DNA from: Pseudomonas alcaligenes
GTDB taxonomy: Bacteria; Pseudomonadota; Gammaproteobacteria; Pseudomonadales; Pseudomonadaceae
Assembly: GCF_041729615.1 (NCBI RefSeq)
Contig: NZ_CP154874.1
Location: forward strand, 625,001-689,000
Direction of reading: 5' to 3'
DNA: 64,000 nt
This document shows positions 28,011 to 36,866 of the stretch, piece by piece. Position 1 is the stretch's first letter; each line of letters starts with the position of its first letter. Position numbers and translations under genes: made by a program. Under the pieces are notes generated by a model, which was given only the letters and a program-made list of their open reading frames with translations, was not told the DNA's origin and searched no databases.

Positions 28011-29827
28011 AACATGCCCTGCGCACCCTGGGCGCCACGCTGCTCCTGCTAGCCGGCGCCACCCAGGCCGAACCGCGGCACGCCATCACCCTGTACGGCG
28101 AGCCACCCAAGTACCCGGCGAACTTCCAGCACTTCGACTTCGTCAATCCGGACGCGCCCAAGGGCGGCATCCTGCGCCAGCGCGACATCGGCGGCTTCGA
28201 CAGCCTCAACCCCTTCATCCCCAAGGGCAATGCGGTGAATGTCGGGCTGATCTACGACAGCCTCACCTACCACTCGCCGGACGAGCCCTTCACCGAATAC
28301 GGCCTGCTGGCCGAGAAGATCGACAGAGCCGCCGACAACAGCTACGTGCGCTTCATCCTCAATCCCAGGGCGCGCTTCCACGACGGCACCCCGGTGACCG
28401 CCGAGGACGTGATCTTCACCTTCAACACCCTGCTGGAAAAAGGCGATCCCATGTACCGCCACTACTATGGCGACGTGGCCCAGGTGGTGGCGGAGGACAA
28501 GCTCAGGGTGCGCTTCGACTTCAAGCACAAGGACAACCGCGAGCTGCCGCTGATCCTCGGCCAGATCCAGGTGCTGCCCAAGCACTGGTGGGCCAGCCGC
28601 GACTTCGCCAAGGGCGACCTGGAGCCGCCGCTGGGCAGCGGCCCCTACCGCATCAGCAAGGTCTCGCCCGGCAGCAGCGTACGCTTCGAGCGGGTCAAGG
28701 ACTGGTGGGCCAAGGACCTGCCGGTGACTCGCGGCATGTACAACTTCGACAGCATCCTGGTCGACTACTACCGCGACACCCAGGTCGCCCTGGAGGCTTT
28801 CAAGGCCGGCCAGTTCGACTTCAACCTGGAATATTCGGCCAAGGACTGGGCCACCGGCTACGACTGCCCTGCCCTGCGTGCCGGGCGCTTCGTCCAGGAG
28901 TCGATCCACAACGAGAACCCGGCCGGCATGCAGGGCTACGTGTTCAACCTGCGCCGGCCGATGTTCCAGGATCGCCGGGTGCGCGAGGCCATCGCCCTGC
29001 TGTTCGACTTCGAATGGGCCAACAAGCAGCTGTTCTACGGCGCCTACAAGCGCACCCACAGCTACTTCGCCAACTCCGAGCTAGCCTCCAGCGGCCTGCC
29101 CGACGCCGCCGAACTGCAACTGCTGGAGCCGCTGCGCGACCAGCTGCCGCCGGAGGTGTTCAACCAGGAATTCAAGCTGCCGGTCAGCGACGGCAGCGGC
29201 ATGATCCGCGAACAGAGCCGGCGTGCCTACCAGCTGCTCACCGAGGCCGGCTACCGCATCGAAAACGACCAGATGATCGGTCCCGACGGCAAACCCCTGG
29301 CCTTCGAGTTCCTCAACTTCCAGGCCAACCTGGAGCGCGTGGTGCTGCCGTTCAAGCGCAACCTGGCCGAGCTGGGCATCGACCTGCAGATCCGCCGGGT
29401 CGATGTCTCCCAGTACATCAACCGCCTGCGCTCGCGTGACTTCGACATGACCTCGGCGATCTGGCCGCAATCCAGCTCGCCGGGCAACGAGCAGCGCGAG
29501 TTCTGGCACTCCAGCAGCGCCGACAACCCCGGCAGCCGCAACCTGATGGGCCTGCGCGACCCGGCCATCGACCAACTGGTGGAAGGCCTGATCCGCGCCG
29601 ACTCGCGCCAGGCGCTGGTCACCCATGCCCGCGCCCTCGACCGGGCCCTGCTCTGGGGCCACTACGTGGTACCCAACTACTACGTGGACAGCTGGCGCAT
29701 CGCCTACTGGAAGCGTTTCGGCCGCCCGGCCGTGACGCCCAAGTACGACCTGGGCCTGATGACCTGGTGGGAAACCGAACCCCTGCATCCCGCCCCGGCC
29801 GCCGCCGTCGACAAGGAAGCCAACTGA
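28007..29827 (+). CDS. nppA2: Peptide ABC transporter substrate-binding protein 2
   Basis: A 606-residue family-5 binding protein, clearly a tandem paralogue of the preceding one: both share the NPDAPKGG hallmark, GSGPYRI, and FERVKDWW. A signal peptide ends near GATQAEP, residue 22. ATG 28007 overlaps the previous stop by four bases. Two different binding proteins feeding one permease suggest a widened or split peptide range. The next gene begins directly after the TGA. Confidence 0.9.
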   Translation: MKHALRTLGATLLLLAGATQAEPRHAITLYGEPPKYPANFQHFDFVNPDAPKGGILRQRDIGGFDSLNPFIPKGNAVNVGLIYDSLTYHSPDEPFTEYGLLAEKIDRAADNSYVRFILNPRARFHDGTPVTAEDVIFTFNTLLEKGDPMYRHYYGDVAQVVAEDKLRVRFDFKHKDNRELPLILGQIQVLPKHWWASRDFAKGDLEPPLGSGPYRISKVSPGSSVRFERVKDWWAKDLPVTRGMYNFDSILVDYYRDTQVALEAFKAGQFDFNLEYSAKDWATGYDCPALRAGRFVQESIHNENPAGMQGYVFNLRRPMFQDRRVREAIALLFDFEWANKQLFYGAYKRTHSYFANSELASSGLPDAAELQLLEPLRDQLPPEVFNQEFKLPVSDGSGMIREQSRRAYQLLTEAGYRIENDQMIGPDGKPLAFEFLNFQANLERVVLPFKRNLAELGIDLQIRRVDVSQYINRLRSRDFDMTSAIWPQSSSPGNEQREFWHSSSADNPGSRNLMGLRDPAIDQLVEGLIRADSRQALVTHARALDRALLWGHYVVPNYYVDSWRIAYWKRFGRPAVTPKYDLGLMTWWETEPLHPAPAAAVDKEAN

Positions 29828-30913
29828 ATGCTGGCCTATATCGTTCGCCGCCTGCTGCTGATAATCCCCACCCTGCTGGGCATCCTGCTGATCAACTTCA
29901 TCATCGTCCAGGCCGCGCCCGGCGGCCCGGTGGAGCAGATGATCGCCAAGCTGGAAGGCTTCGACGCCGCCTCCGGCGGCGCCACCGGACGCGTCTCCGG
30001 TGGCGGCGGCGAGGTCTCGGTGGCCGGTTCCAACTACCGCGGCGCCCAGGGCCTGGACCCGGAGCTGGTGGCCGAGATCGAGAAGATGTACGGCTTCGAC
30101 AAGTCCGCCCCCGAGCGCTTCTGGCTGATGATCAGCAGCTACGCCCAGCTGGACTTTGGCGAGAGCTTCTTCCGCGACGCCACGGTGATCGAGCTGATCC
30201 TGGAGAAGATGCCGGTGTCCATCTCCCTCGGCCTGTGGAGCACCCTGATCACCTACCTGATCTCCATCCCCCTGGGGATCGCCAAGGCCACCCGCCACGG
30301 CAGCGCCTTCGACGTCTGGACCAGCTCGGCGATCATCGTCGGCTACGCCATCCCGGCCTTCCTCTTCGCCATCCTGCTGATCGTACTGTTCGCCGGCGGC
30401 AGCTACTGGGACTGGTTCCCCCTGCGCGGGCTGACCTCGGGCAACTTCGACGAGCTCAGCCTGGGCGGCAAGATCCTCGACTACTTCTGGCACCTGGCCC
30501 TGCCGGTGACCGCCCTGGTGATCGGCAGCTTCGCCACCCTGACCCTGCTGACCAAGAACAGCTTCCTCGACGAGATCGGCAAGCAGTACGTGGTCACCGC
30601 CCGCGCCAAGGGCCTGACCGACCGCCGCGTGCTCTACGGCCATGTGTTCCGCAACGCCATGCTGATCGTGGTGGCCGGCTTCCCCAGCGCCGTGCTGGGC
30701 ATCTTCTTCGCCGGCTCCATGCTGATCGAGGTGATCTTCTCCCTCGACGGCCTCGGCCTGCTGGGCTTCGAGTCGATCGTCAACCGCGACTACCCGGTGG
30801 TATTCGGCACCCTGTTCATCTTTTCCCTGTTCGGCCTGGTGGCCAAGCTGCTGAGCGACCTGATGTACACCCTGATCGATCCACGCATCGACTTCGAAAG
30901 CCGGGAGCACTGA
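29828..30913 (+). CDS. nppB: Peptide ABC transporter permease (YejB type)
   Basis: A 361-residue inner-membrane permease of the OppB/DppB class. It starts with the typical [20 protein letters not shown] and has a large periplasmic insert at residues about 40-110, including a Gly-rich stretch, which is usual for YejB. The cytoplasmic EAA-like loop that contacts the ATPase reads [20 protein letters not shown]. The gene starts immediately after the nppA2 stop. Confidence 0.9.
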   Translation: MLAYIVRRLLLIIPTLLGILLINFIIVQAAPGGPVEQMIAKLEGFDAASGGATGRVSGGGGEVSVAGSNYRGAQGLDPELVAEIEKMYGFDKSAPERFWLMISSYAQLDFGESFFRDATVIELILEKMPVSISLGLWSTLITYLISIPLGIAKATRHGSAFDVWTSSAIIVGYAIPAFLFAILLIVLFAGGSYWDWFPLRGLTSGNFDELSLGGKILDYFWHLALPVTALVIGSFATLTLLTKNSFLDEIGKQYVVTARAKGLTDRRVLYGHVFRNAMLIVVAGFPSAVLGIFFAGSMLIEVIFSLDGLGLLGFESIVNRDYPVVFGTLFIFSLFGLVAKLLSDLMYTLIDPRIDFESREH

Positions 30914-30916
30914 TCG

Positions 30917-31936
30917 ATGAAGCTCTCCCCGCTCAATCAACGCCGCTTCGCCCTGTTCAAGGCCCACCGCCGCGGCTGGTGGTCGCTGTGGCTGTTCCTC
31001 GCCCTGTTCGTGCTGAGCCTGAGCGCCGAACTGATCGCCAATGACAAGCCGCTGGCCGTGCGCTACGACGGCGAATTCTACTTCCCGGTATTCAAGCGCT
31101 ACCCGGAGACCACCTTCGGCGGCGAGTTCCCGCTGCAGGCCAACTACAAGAGCCCCTACATCCAGGAGCTGATCGCGGCCAAGGACGGCTGGATGCTCTG
31201 GCCGCCGATCCCCTTCAGCTACTCCAGCATCAACTACGAGCTGCAGGTACCGGCCCCCGCGCCGCCCTCGGCGCAGAACTGGCTGGGCACCGACGACCAG
31301 GGCCGCGACGTGCTGGCACGGGTGATCTACGGCTTCCGCGTGTCGGTGCTGTTCGCCCTGGCGCTGACCCTCTTCAGCTCGCTGATCGGGGTACTGGCCG
31401 GCGCCCTGCAGGGCTACTACGGCGGCTGGGTCGACCTGGCCGGGCAGCGCTTCCTCGAAGTCTGGTCGGGCCTGCCGGTGCTCTACCTGCTGATCATCCT
31501 GGCCAGCTTCGTGCAGCCCAACTTCTGGTGGCTGCTGGGCATCATGCTGCTGTTCTCCTGGATGAGCCTGGTCGACGTGGTGCGCGCCGAGTTCCTCCGC
31601 GGCCGCAACCTGGAGTACGTGCGCGCGGCCCGCGCCCTGGGCATGGGCAACGGCGGCATCATGTTCCACCACATCCTGCCCAACGCCATGGTCTCGACCA
31701 TGACCTTCATGCCCTTCATCCTCACCGGCGCCATCGGCACCCTGACCTCGCTGGACTTCCTCGGCTTCGGCCTGCCGGCCGGCGAGCCCTCGCTGGGCGA
31801 GCTGGTGGCCCAGGGCAAGGCCAACCTGCAGGCGCCCTGGCTGGGCATCAGCGCCTTCGCCGTGCTGGCGCTGATGCTCAGTCTGCTGGTGTTCATCGGC
31901 GAAGCCGCCCGCGATGCCTTCGACCCGAGGAAATGA
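30917..31936 (+). CDS. nppC: Peptide ABC transporter permease (YejE type)
   Basis: A 339-residue permease of the OppC/DppC class. It begins with an N-terminal membrane segment (LWLFLALFVLSLSAELIA), has the long periplasmic loop of YejE, and carries LGTDDQGRDVLARVIYG before the core domain, a conserved OppC motif. The EAA-like loop is RAARALGMGNGGIMFHHILP. GGGAG precedes its ATG, and it pairs with nppB to form the channel. Confidence 0.9.
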   Translation: MKLSPLNQRRFALFKAHRRGWWSLWLFLALFVLSLSAELIANDKPLAVRYDGEFYFPVFKRYPETTFGGEFPLQANYKSPYIQELIAAKDGWMLWPPIPFSYSSINYELQVPAPAPPSAQNWLGTDDQGRDVLARVIYGFRVSVLFALALTLFSSLIGVLAGALQGYYGGWVDLAGQRFLEVWSGLPVLYLLIILASFVQPNFWWLLGIMLLFSWMSLVDVVRAEFLRGRNLEYVRAARALGMGNGGIMFHHILPNAMVSTMTFMPFILTGAIGTLTSLDFLGFGLPAGEPSLGELVAQGKANLQAPWLGISAFAVLALMLSLLVFIGEAARDAFDPRK

Positions 31937-31937
31937 A

Positions 31938-33551
31938 ATGAGCGATGCGAACAACCTGATCGAAGTGCGCGACCTGGCCGTCGAGTTCGTCATCGGCAGC
32001 CAGGCCCAGCGGGTGATCGAAGGCGTCAGCTTCGATATCCGCAAGGGCGAGACCCTGGCCCTGGTCGGCGAGAGCGGCTCCGGCAAGTCGGTCACCGCCC
32101 ATTCCATCCTGCGCCTGCTGCCCTACCCGCTGGCCCGCCATCCCGCCGGCAGCATCCGCTACGGTGGCCAGGACCTGCTGCAGCTGCCCCAGGACAAGCT
32201 GCGCGGCATCCGTGGCAACCGCATCGCCATGGTGTTCCAGGAGCCGATGACCTCGCTCAACCCGCTGCACAGCATCGGCAAGCAGATCGGCGAGGTGCTG
32301 GCCTGGCACAAGGGCCTCACCGGCGAGGCGGCCCAGGCGCGGATCATCGAACTGCTCGAGCTGGTCGGCATCCCCGAGCCGGCCAAGCGCCTCAAGGCCT
32401 ATCCGCACGAGCTGTCCGGCGGCCAGCGCCAGCGGGTGATGATCGCCATGGCCCTGGCCAACGAGCCGGAGCTGCTGATCGCCGACGAGCCGACCACGGC
32501 GCTGGACGTCACCGTGCAGCTGAAGATCCTCGAACTGCTCAAGGAATTGCAGGCGCGCTTAGGCATGGCCCTGCTGCTGATCACCCACGATCTCAACCTG
32601 GTGCGACGAATCGCCCATCGCGTATGTGTCATGCAGCGCGGTCGCATCGTCGAACAGGCGTCGTGTGACGAATTGTTCCGCGCTCCGCAGCATCCCTACA
32701 CCCAGGAGCTGCTCGGCGCCGAGCCCAGCGGTGAACCGGCGGCCAACCCCGCCGGCCCGCCGCTGCTGGAGGTGGACGACCTGCGCGTGTGGTTCCCGAT
32801 CAAGAAAGGGCTGCTGCGGCGCACGGTGGACCATGTGAAGGCGGTGGACGGTATCGACTTCAGCCTGCCCCAGGGCCAGACCCTGGGCATAGTCGGCGAG
32901 AGCGGTTCCGGCAAGTCCACCCTCGGTATGGCGATCCTGCGGCTGCTGGCCAGCCGTGGCGCCATCCGCTTCCAGGGCCAGACGCTGGACGGCCTGTCGC
33001 AAAAGGCCGTGAGGCCGCTGCGGCGGCAGATGCAGGTGGTCTTCCAGGACCCCTTCGGCAGTCTCAGCCCGCGCATGTGCGTGGGCCAGATCGTCGGCGA
33101 GGGCCTGCGCATCCATGGCATGGGCAGCGAGGAGGAGCAGGAGCAGGCCGTCATCGACGCGCTCAAGGAGGTGGGACTGGATCCGGAGACCCGGCATCGC
33201 TACCCCCATGAGTTTTCCGGCGGGCAACGGCAGCGGATTGCCATTGCCCGGGCACTGGTGCTGAAACCGGCGCTGATACTGCTCGACGAGCCCACTTCGG
33301 CGCTCGACCGCACGGTCCAGCGTCAGGTGGTGGAACTCCTGCGCTCGTTGCAGGCCAAGTACAACCTGACGTACCTGTTCATCAGCCACGACCTGGCGGT
33401 GGTCAGGGCCCTGAGCCACCAGCTGATGGTGGTCAAGCAGGGCAAGGTGGTTGAGCAGGGGCCGGCCGAGCAGGTGTTCGCCGCGCCGCAGCACCCCTAT
33501 ACCCGGCAGTTGCTGGAAGCCGCGTTCATGGCTCCGGCAACCGCCGACTAA
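31938..33551 (+). CDS. nppD: Peptide ABC transporter ATPase, two nucleotide-binding domains
   Basis: A 537-residue fused ATPase (YejF type) with two complete ABC domains. Walker A motifs GESGSGKS occur near residues 43 and 325, signatures LSGGQRQRV and FSGGQRQRI near residues 160 and 440, Walker [10 protein letters not shown] and LDEPTSALD. Each domain ends with the Opp-type C-terminal extension (PYTQELL, PYTRQLL). ATG 31938 has GAGGAAA upstream and lies one base after the nppC stop. fabI follows after 20 bases on the same strand. Confidence 0.92.
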   Translation: MSDANNLIEVRDLAVEFVIGSQAQRVIEGVSFDIRKGETLALVGESGSGKSVTAHSILRLLPYPLARHPAGSIRYGGQDLLQLPQDKLRGIRGNRIAMVFQEPMTSLNPLHSIGKQIGEVLAWHKGLTGEAAQARIIELLELVGIPEPAKRLKAYPHELSGGQRQRVMIAMALANEPELLIADEPTTALDVTVQLKILELLKELQARLGMALLLITHDLNLVRRIAHRVCVMQRGRIVEQASCDELFRAPQHPYTQELLGAEPSGEPAANPAGPPLLEVDDLRVWFPIKKGLLRRTVDHVKAVDGIDFSLPQGQTLGIVGESGSGKSTLGMAILRLLASRGAIRFQGQTLDGLSQKAVRPLRRQMQVVFQDPFGSLSPRMCVGQIVGEGLRIHGMGSEEEQEQAVIDALKEVGLDPETRHRYPHEFSGGQRQRIAIARALVLKPALILLDEPTSALDRTVQRQVVELLRSLQAKYNLTYLFISHDLAVVRALSHQLMVVKQGKVVEQGPAEQVFAAPQHPYTRQLLEAAFMAPATAD

Positions 33552-33571
33552 CTGAAAGAGGAATGACGCAC

Positions 33572-34366
33572 ATGGGTTTTCTCGCCGGTAAGCGCGTACT
33601 GATCGTTGGCGTGGCCAGCAAACTGTCGATCGCCTCGGGCATCGCCGCCGCCATGCACCGCGAAGGCGCCGAGCTCGCCTTCACCTACCAGAACGACAAG
33701 CTCAAGGGTCGCGTCGAGGAGTTCGCCGAGGGCTGGGGCTCCAGCGCCGAGCTGTGCTTCCCCTGCGACGTAGCCAGCGACGAGGAGATCGCCAAGGTCT
33801 TCGAGGCCCTGAGCCAGAAGTGGGACGGCCTGGACTGCATCGTCCACTCCGTCGGCTTCGCCCCGGGCGACCAGCTGGATGGCGACTTCACCGAAGTGAC
33901 CACCCGCGAGGGCTTCAGGATCGCCCACGACATCAGCGCCTACAGCCTGGTGGCCCTGGCCAAGGCCGGTCGCCCGCTGATGCAGGGTCGCAACGGCAGC
34001 ATCCTCACCCTCTCCTACCTGGGTGCCGAGCGCACCATGCCCAACTACAACGTGATGGGCATGGCCAAGGCCAGCCTGGAGGCCGGCGTACGCTACCTGG
34101 CCGGCAGCCTCGGCCCGGAAGGCACCCGCGTCAACGCCATCTCCGCCGGCCCGATCCGCACCCTGGCCGCTTCGGGCATCAAGAGCTTCCGCAAGATGCT
34201 CGCCGCCAACGAGAAGCAGACCCCGCTGCGCCGCAACGTGACCATCGAGGAAGTCGGCAACGCCGGCGCCTTCCTCTGCTCCGACCTGGCCTCGGGCATC
34301 AGCGGCGAGATCCTCTACGTCGACGGCGGCTTCAACACCACCGCCATGGGCGCCATCGAAGACTGA
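33572..34366 (+). CDS. fabI: Enoyl-ACP reductase (NADH) FabI
   Basis: A 264-residue SDR-type enoyl-ACP reductase. The N-terminus [20 protein letters not shown] is the FabI NADH-binding motif, and Tyr159 with Lys166 (YNVMGMAK) form the FabI Tyr-x6-Lys pair. It catalyses the last step of each round of fatty acid elongation and is the triclosan target. I chose ATG 33572 because AGAGGA lies nine bases ahead; an in-frame ATG at 33563 abuts that site. It may be read from the npp transcript as well as its own promoter. Confidence 0.95.
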   Translation: MGFLAGKRVLIVGVASKLSIASGIAAAMHREGAELAFTYQNDKLKGRVEEFAEGWGSSAELCFPCDVASDEEIAKVFEALSQKWDGLDCIVHSVGFAPGDQLDGDFTEVTTREGFRIAHDISAYSLVALAKAGRPLMQGRNGSILTLSYLGAERTMPNYNVMGMAKASLEAGVRYLAGSLGPEGTRVNAISAGPIRTLAASGIKSFRKMLAANEKQTPLRRNVTIEEVGNAGAFLCSDLASGISGEILYVDGGFNTTAMGAIED

Positions 34367-34383
34367 TAGCAACCCCGGAAACG

Positions 34384-34410
34384 AAAAAGCCCGCTTTCAG
34401 CGGGCTTTTT
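34384..34410. terminator. Bidirectional terminator between fabI and ppiD
   Basis: A perfect stem AAAAAGCCCGC/GCGGGCTTTTT with a 5-base loop, symmetric A and T tracts on either side, between two convergent genes. Confidence 0.9.
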
Positions 34411-34428
34411 CATGGGCTGGAATCGGCG

Positions 34429-36282
34429 TCAGAAGCGCTCGATGTCGGCCTGCTCCTTGAGCTGCTCGCGGTAGGCGGCGAAATCCTGCTGACCCGCGCG
34501 CGAGGCGAGGAAGCGACGGTAGCTGGTCTTCTCCTCGGCACTCAGCTCGGCCTTGGCCTGACCGACACCATCCAGGCGCAGCACCACGTAGTCGCCATTG
34601 TTCAGCGCCACGCCAGCATAGCTGGGCTTGCCGTCGGCCGGCTTGGCCATGCGGAACAGCGCCTGCAGCACCACGGGCTCGACACCCTCCTGGCTGCGGG
34701 TGGCGGCTTCCACCACCTTCCACTCCTTGCCACTGGCGCCACCTTCACGCAGCTGGGCCAGCAGGGCCTCGCCCTCGGCCTTGGCCGCCTCGCCAGCCTT
34801 CTTGCGCGCCAGGGTCTCGCGGATGCCCGCGGCAACCGTCTCCAGCGGCAGCAGCGTCGGCTTCTTGTGCTCCTTCACGCGCAGCACCAGGGTAGTGTCC
34901 GGATCCAGCTCGATGGCGCCGCTGTTGGCGCCGTCTTCCAGCACCTCGGGGCTGAACGCGGCCTGTACCACCTGGCGATTGGCAGCCACACCCTCGCCGC
35001 CCTCGCGGCCGAAGGCGCCGCTGGTCTGCACCTGCAGTCCCAGCTCCTGAGCCGGCTGCGCCAGGTCGGAGGCCTCGAAGCTGGCCTCCTCCAGGTCTTT
35101 GGCCGCCTCGACGAAACGCTGCTCGACCTGCTGCGCCTTGATCTCGCGCTCCAGCTTGGCCTTGAGGCTGTCGAAGCTCGGCACCTCGGGCGCCTGGACA
35201 TCCAGCAGCTTGATCAGGTGCCAGCCGAACTCGCTGCGCACCGGAGCGGATACTTCGCCCTTGTTCAGCGCATACAGGGCCTTCTCGAACTCGGGGTCAT
35301 ACACGCCGGGGCCGGCGAAGCCCAGATCACCGCCGTTGTCGGCCGAACCCGGGTCCTGCGAGAGCTCCTTGGCCAGTACGGCGAAGTCTTCGCCCGCCTG
35401 CAGGCGCTTGGCGGCCTCTTCCAGCTTGGCCTTGGCCTGCTCGTCGGACTGCTTGTCGTTCACTTCCAGGAGGATGTGCGCCGCGTGGCGCTGTTCGGCC
35501 AGGTTGGCGATTTCCTTCTGGTACAGCGCCTGCAGCTCTTCGTCGCTGGCCTCGGCCTGGGCGAAGAAGGCCTCCTTCTTCAGCTCGACGTACTCGATCA
35601 CCACCTGCTCGACGCTCATGAACTGATCGGCATGCTCGTCGTAGTAGGCCTTGACCTCTTCGTCCGTCAGCTCGATAGCCTTGCTGTCGGCCGGCAGGGT
35701 CAGGCTGGCGAAGTCGCGGGTCTGCTTGTCAAGACGGACGAAGGCGTCCAGCTCGGCGTCGGTGACGAAGTTGCTGCCGGCCAGGGCAGCCTGCAGCTGG
35801 CTGATCAGTACGTCCTGCTTGAGGCGCTCGCGGAACTGCATGCGGGTGAATCCCTGCTGCTGCAGGACCTGATCGAAGCGCGCGGCATCGAACTTGCCCT
35901 CCACCTGGAACACCGGCAGCTGGACGATCATCTGGTCCAGTGCGGCATCGGAGACGGCCATGCCAGCGTCCTTGGCGCCCTGCAGCAGCAGGGTGCGCTC
36001 GACCAGGCTGTCCAGCGCGGCATTACGCAGCAGCTTGTCGTCCAGCAGGGAAGCGTCGAAGTCCTTGCCGAACTGCTGGATCAGCTGGCGGCGCTGCATA
36101 TCCACCGCGGCGTTGAGGCTGTCCAGGGTGATTTCCTCGCCGTTGACCTCGGCGGCATTACGACTGTTGCTGGTGGACTGGACGATGGCATCGAAGCCGG
36201 TGAAGGCCATCAGCATGACGATCAAACCGATGATGGTCTTGGCAATCCAGCCCTGGGAGTTATCCCTGATGTTCTGCAGCAT
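34429..36282 (-). CDS. ppiD: Periplasmic folding chaperone PpiD (SurA N-like / parvulin)
   Basis: A 617-residue membrane-anchored chaperone. One membrane segment (residues about 15-33, TIIGLIVMLMAFTGFDAIV) is followed by a SurA-N-like domain, then a parvulin-type domain recognisable in HAAHILLEVNDKQSDEQA and LSQDPGSADNGGDLGF. It binds outer-membrane and secreted proteins leaving the Sec translocon. ATG 36282 (MLQNIRDNSQGWIAK) has GGGGGAA upstream. It lies downstream of hupB across a terminator and two palindromes. Confidence 0.92.
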   Translation of the reverse strand: MLQNIRDNSQGWIAKTIIGLIVMLMAFTGFDAIVQSTSNSRNAAEVNGEEITLDSLNAAVDMQRRQLIQQFGKDFDASLLDDKLLRNAALDSLVERTLLLQGAKDAGMAVSDAALDQMIVQLPVFQVEGKFDAARFDQVLQQQGFTRMQFRERLKQDVLISQLQAALAGSNFVTDAELDAFVRLDKQTRDFASLTLPADSKAIELTDEEVKAYYDEHADQFMSVEQVVIEYVELKKEAFFAQAEASDEELQALYQKEIANLAEQRHAAHILLEVNDKQSDEQAKAKLEEAAKRLQAGEDFAVLAKELSQDPGSADNGGDLGFAGPGVYDPEFEKALYALNKGEVSAPVRSEFGWHLIKLLDVQAPEVPSFDSLKAKLEREIKAQQVEQRFVEAAKDLEEASFEASDLAQPAQELGLQVQTSGAFGREGGEGVAANRQVVQAAFSPEVLEDGANSGAIELDPDTTLVLRVKEHKKPTLLPLETVAAGIRETLARKKAGEAAKAEGEALLAQLREGGASGKEWKVVEAATRSQEGVEPVVLQALFRMAKPADGKPSYAGVALNNGDYVVLRLDGVGQAKAELSAEEKTSYRRFLASRAGQQDFAAYREQLKEQADIERF

Positions 36283-36341
36283 GCTTCCCCCGAAACGGCT
36301 GCACTGAACAAGCAGCCATGCAGCGTGGGTGTTGAATCCGG

Positions 36342-36372
36342 ATAAAAGAAAGGCGCATCCGAGGATGCGCCT
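36342..36372 (-). terminator. Intrinsic terminator of hupB
   Basis: Stem GGCGCATCC/GGATGCGCC with a 2-base loop; the minus strand continues into TTTCTTTT, so it ends transcription from hupB before ppiD. Confidence 0.75.
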
Positions 36373-36385
36373 TCTCATAACTGAT

Positions 36386-36434
36386 GGAGCGGATGGGACT
36401 CCGCTCCGTACCAGGTCAGGCTAGCCTGGCCTGG
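36386..36434. repeat. Two adjacent palindromes between hupB and ppiD
   Basis: A hairpin GGAGCGGA/TCCGCTCC with a 6-base loop (36386-36407) is followed by a 24-base near-palindrome centred on CTAG (36411-36434) whose halves are CCAGGTCAGGCT and AGCCTGGCCTGG. Neither has a T tract. They may stabilise the hupB transcript end or bind a protein; nothing decides between these. Confidence 0.45.
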
Positions 36435-36457
36435 AGGGGCAAAGGCCAGAGAGACGC

Positions 36458-36730
36458 TTAGTTGACGGCGTCTTTCAGAGCTTTACCAGCCTTGAAGCCC
36501 GGGATCTTGGCAGCGGCGATCTTGATCGGCTTGCCGGTCTGCGGGTTGCGGCCGGTACGGGCAGCACGCTCTTTGACAGCGAAAGTACCGAAGCCAACCA
36601 GCACCACGGAATCACCAGCCTTCAGAGCGCCAGTGACGGATTCGATCACTGCGTCCAGCGCGCGGCCAGCGACAGCTTTCGGGATATCAGCGGATGCGGC
36701 GATGGCATCAATCAGTTCCGACTTGTTCAC
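36458..36730 (-). CDS. hupB: DNA-binding protein HU-beta
   Basis: A 90-residue [21 protein letters not shown] and the beta-arm segment [20 protein letters not shown], with the DNA-intercalating Pro, are standard. HU bends and compacts DNA in the nucleoid. It follows lon on the same strand, the conserved order in pseudomonads, and has its own strong promoter in the 136-base gap. Confidence 0.95.
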   Translation of the reverse strand: MNKSELIDAIAASADIPKAVAGRALDAVIESVTGALKAGDSVVLVGFGTFAVKERAARTGRNPQTGKPIKIAAAKIPGFKAGKALKDAVN

Positions 36731-36823
36731 TCTTAAGTCCCCTTATTTCTGTTGAGTTTGTTTCTTAGTTGTTTGGCGTAAGCAAAGCGGGTGCTGAAAG
36801 ACCTGCCGACACATAGGAGCCGC

Positions 36824-36853
36824 TTTATAACAAGGGCTCGAAAATAGTGTCAA
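36824..36853 (-). promoter_or_regulatory. Promoter of hupB
   Basis: On the minus strand, a perfect -35 TTGACA (36848-36853) and a -10 TATAAA (36824-36829) are 18 bases apart, about 95 bases before the hupB start. Confidence 0.7.
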
Positions 36854-36866
36854 GGAAGCCTTCCGG

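Noticed and set aside
29081..32107. An open frame of about 1,000 codons on the minus strand across nppA2-nppD
   Set aside because: It runs antisense to nppB and nppC, with low-complexity composition and no domain.
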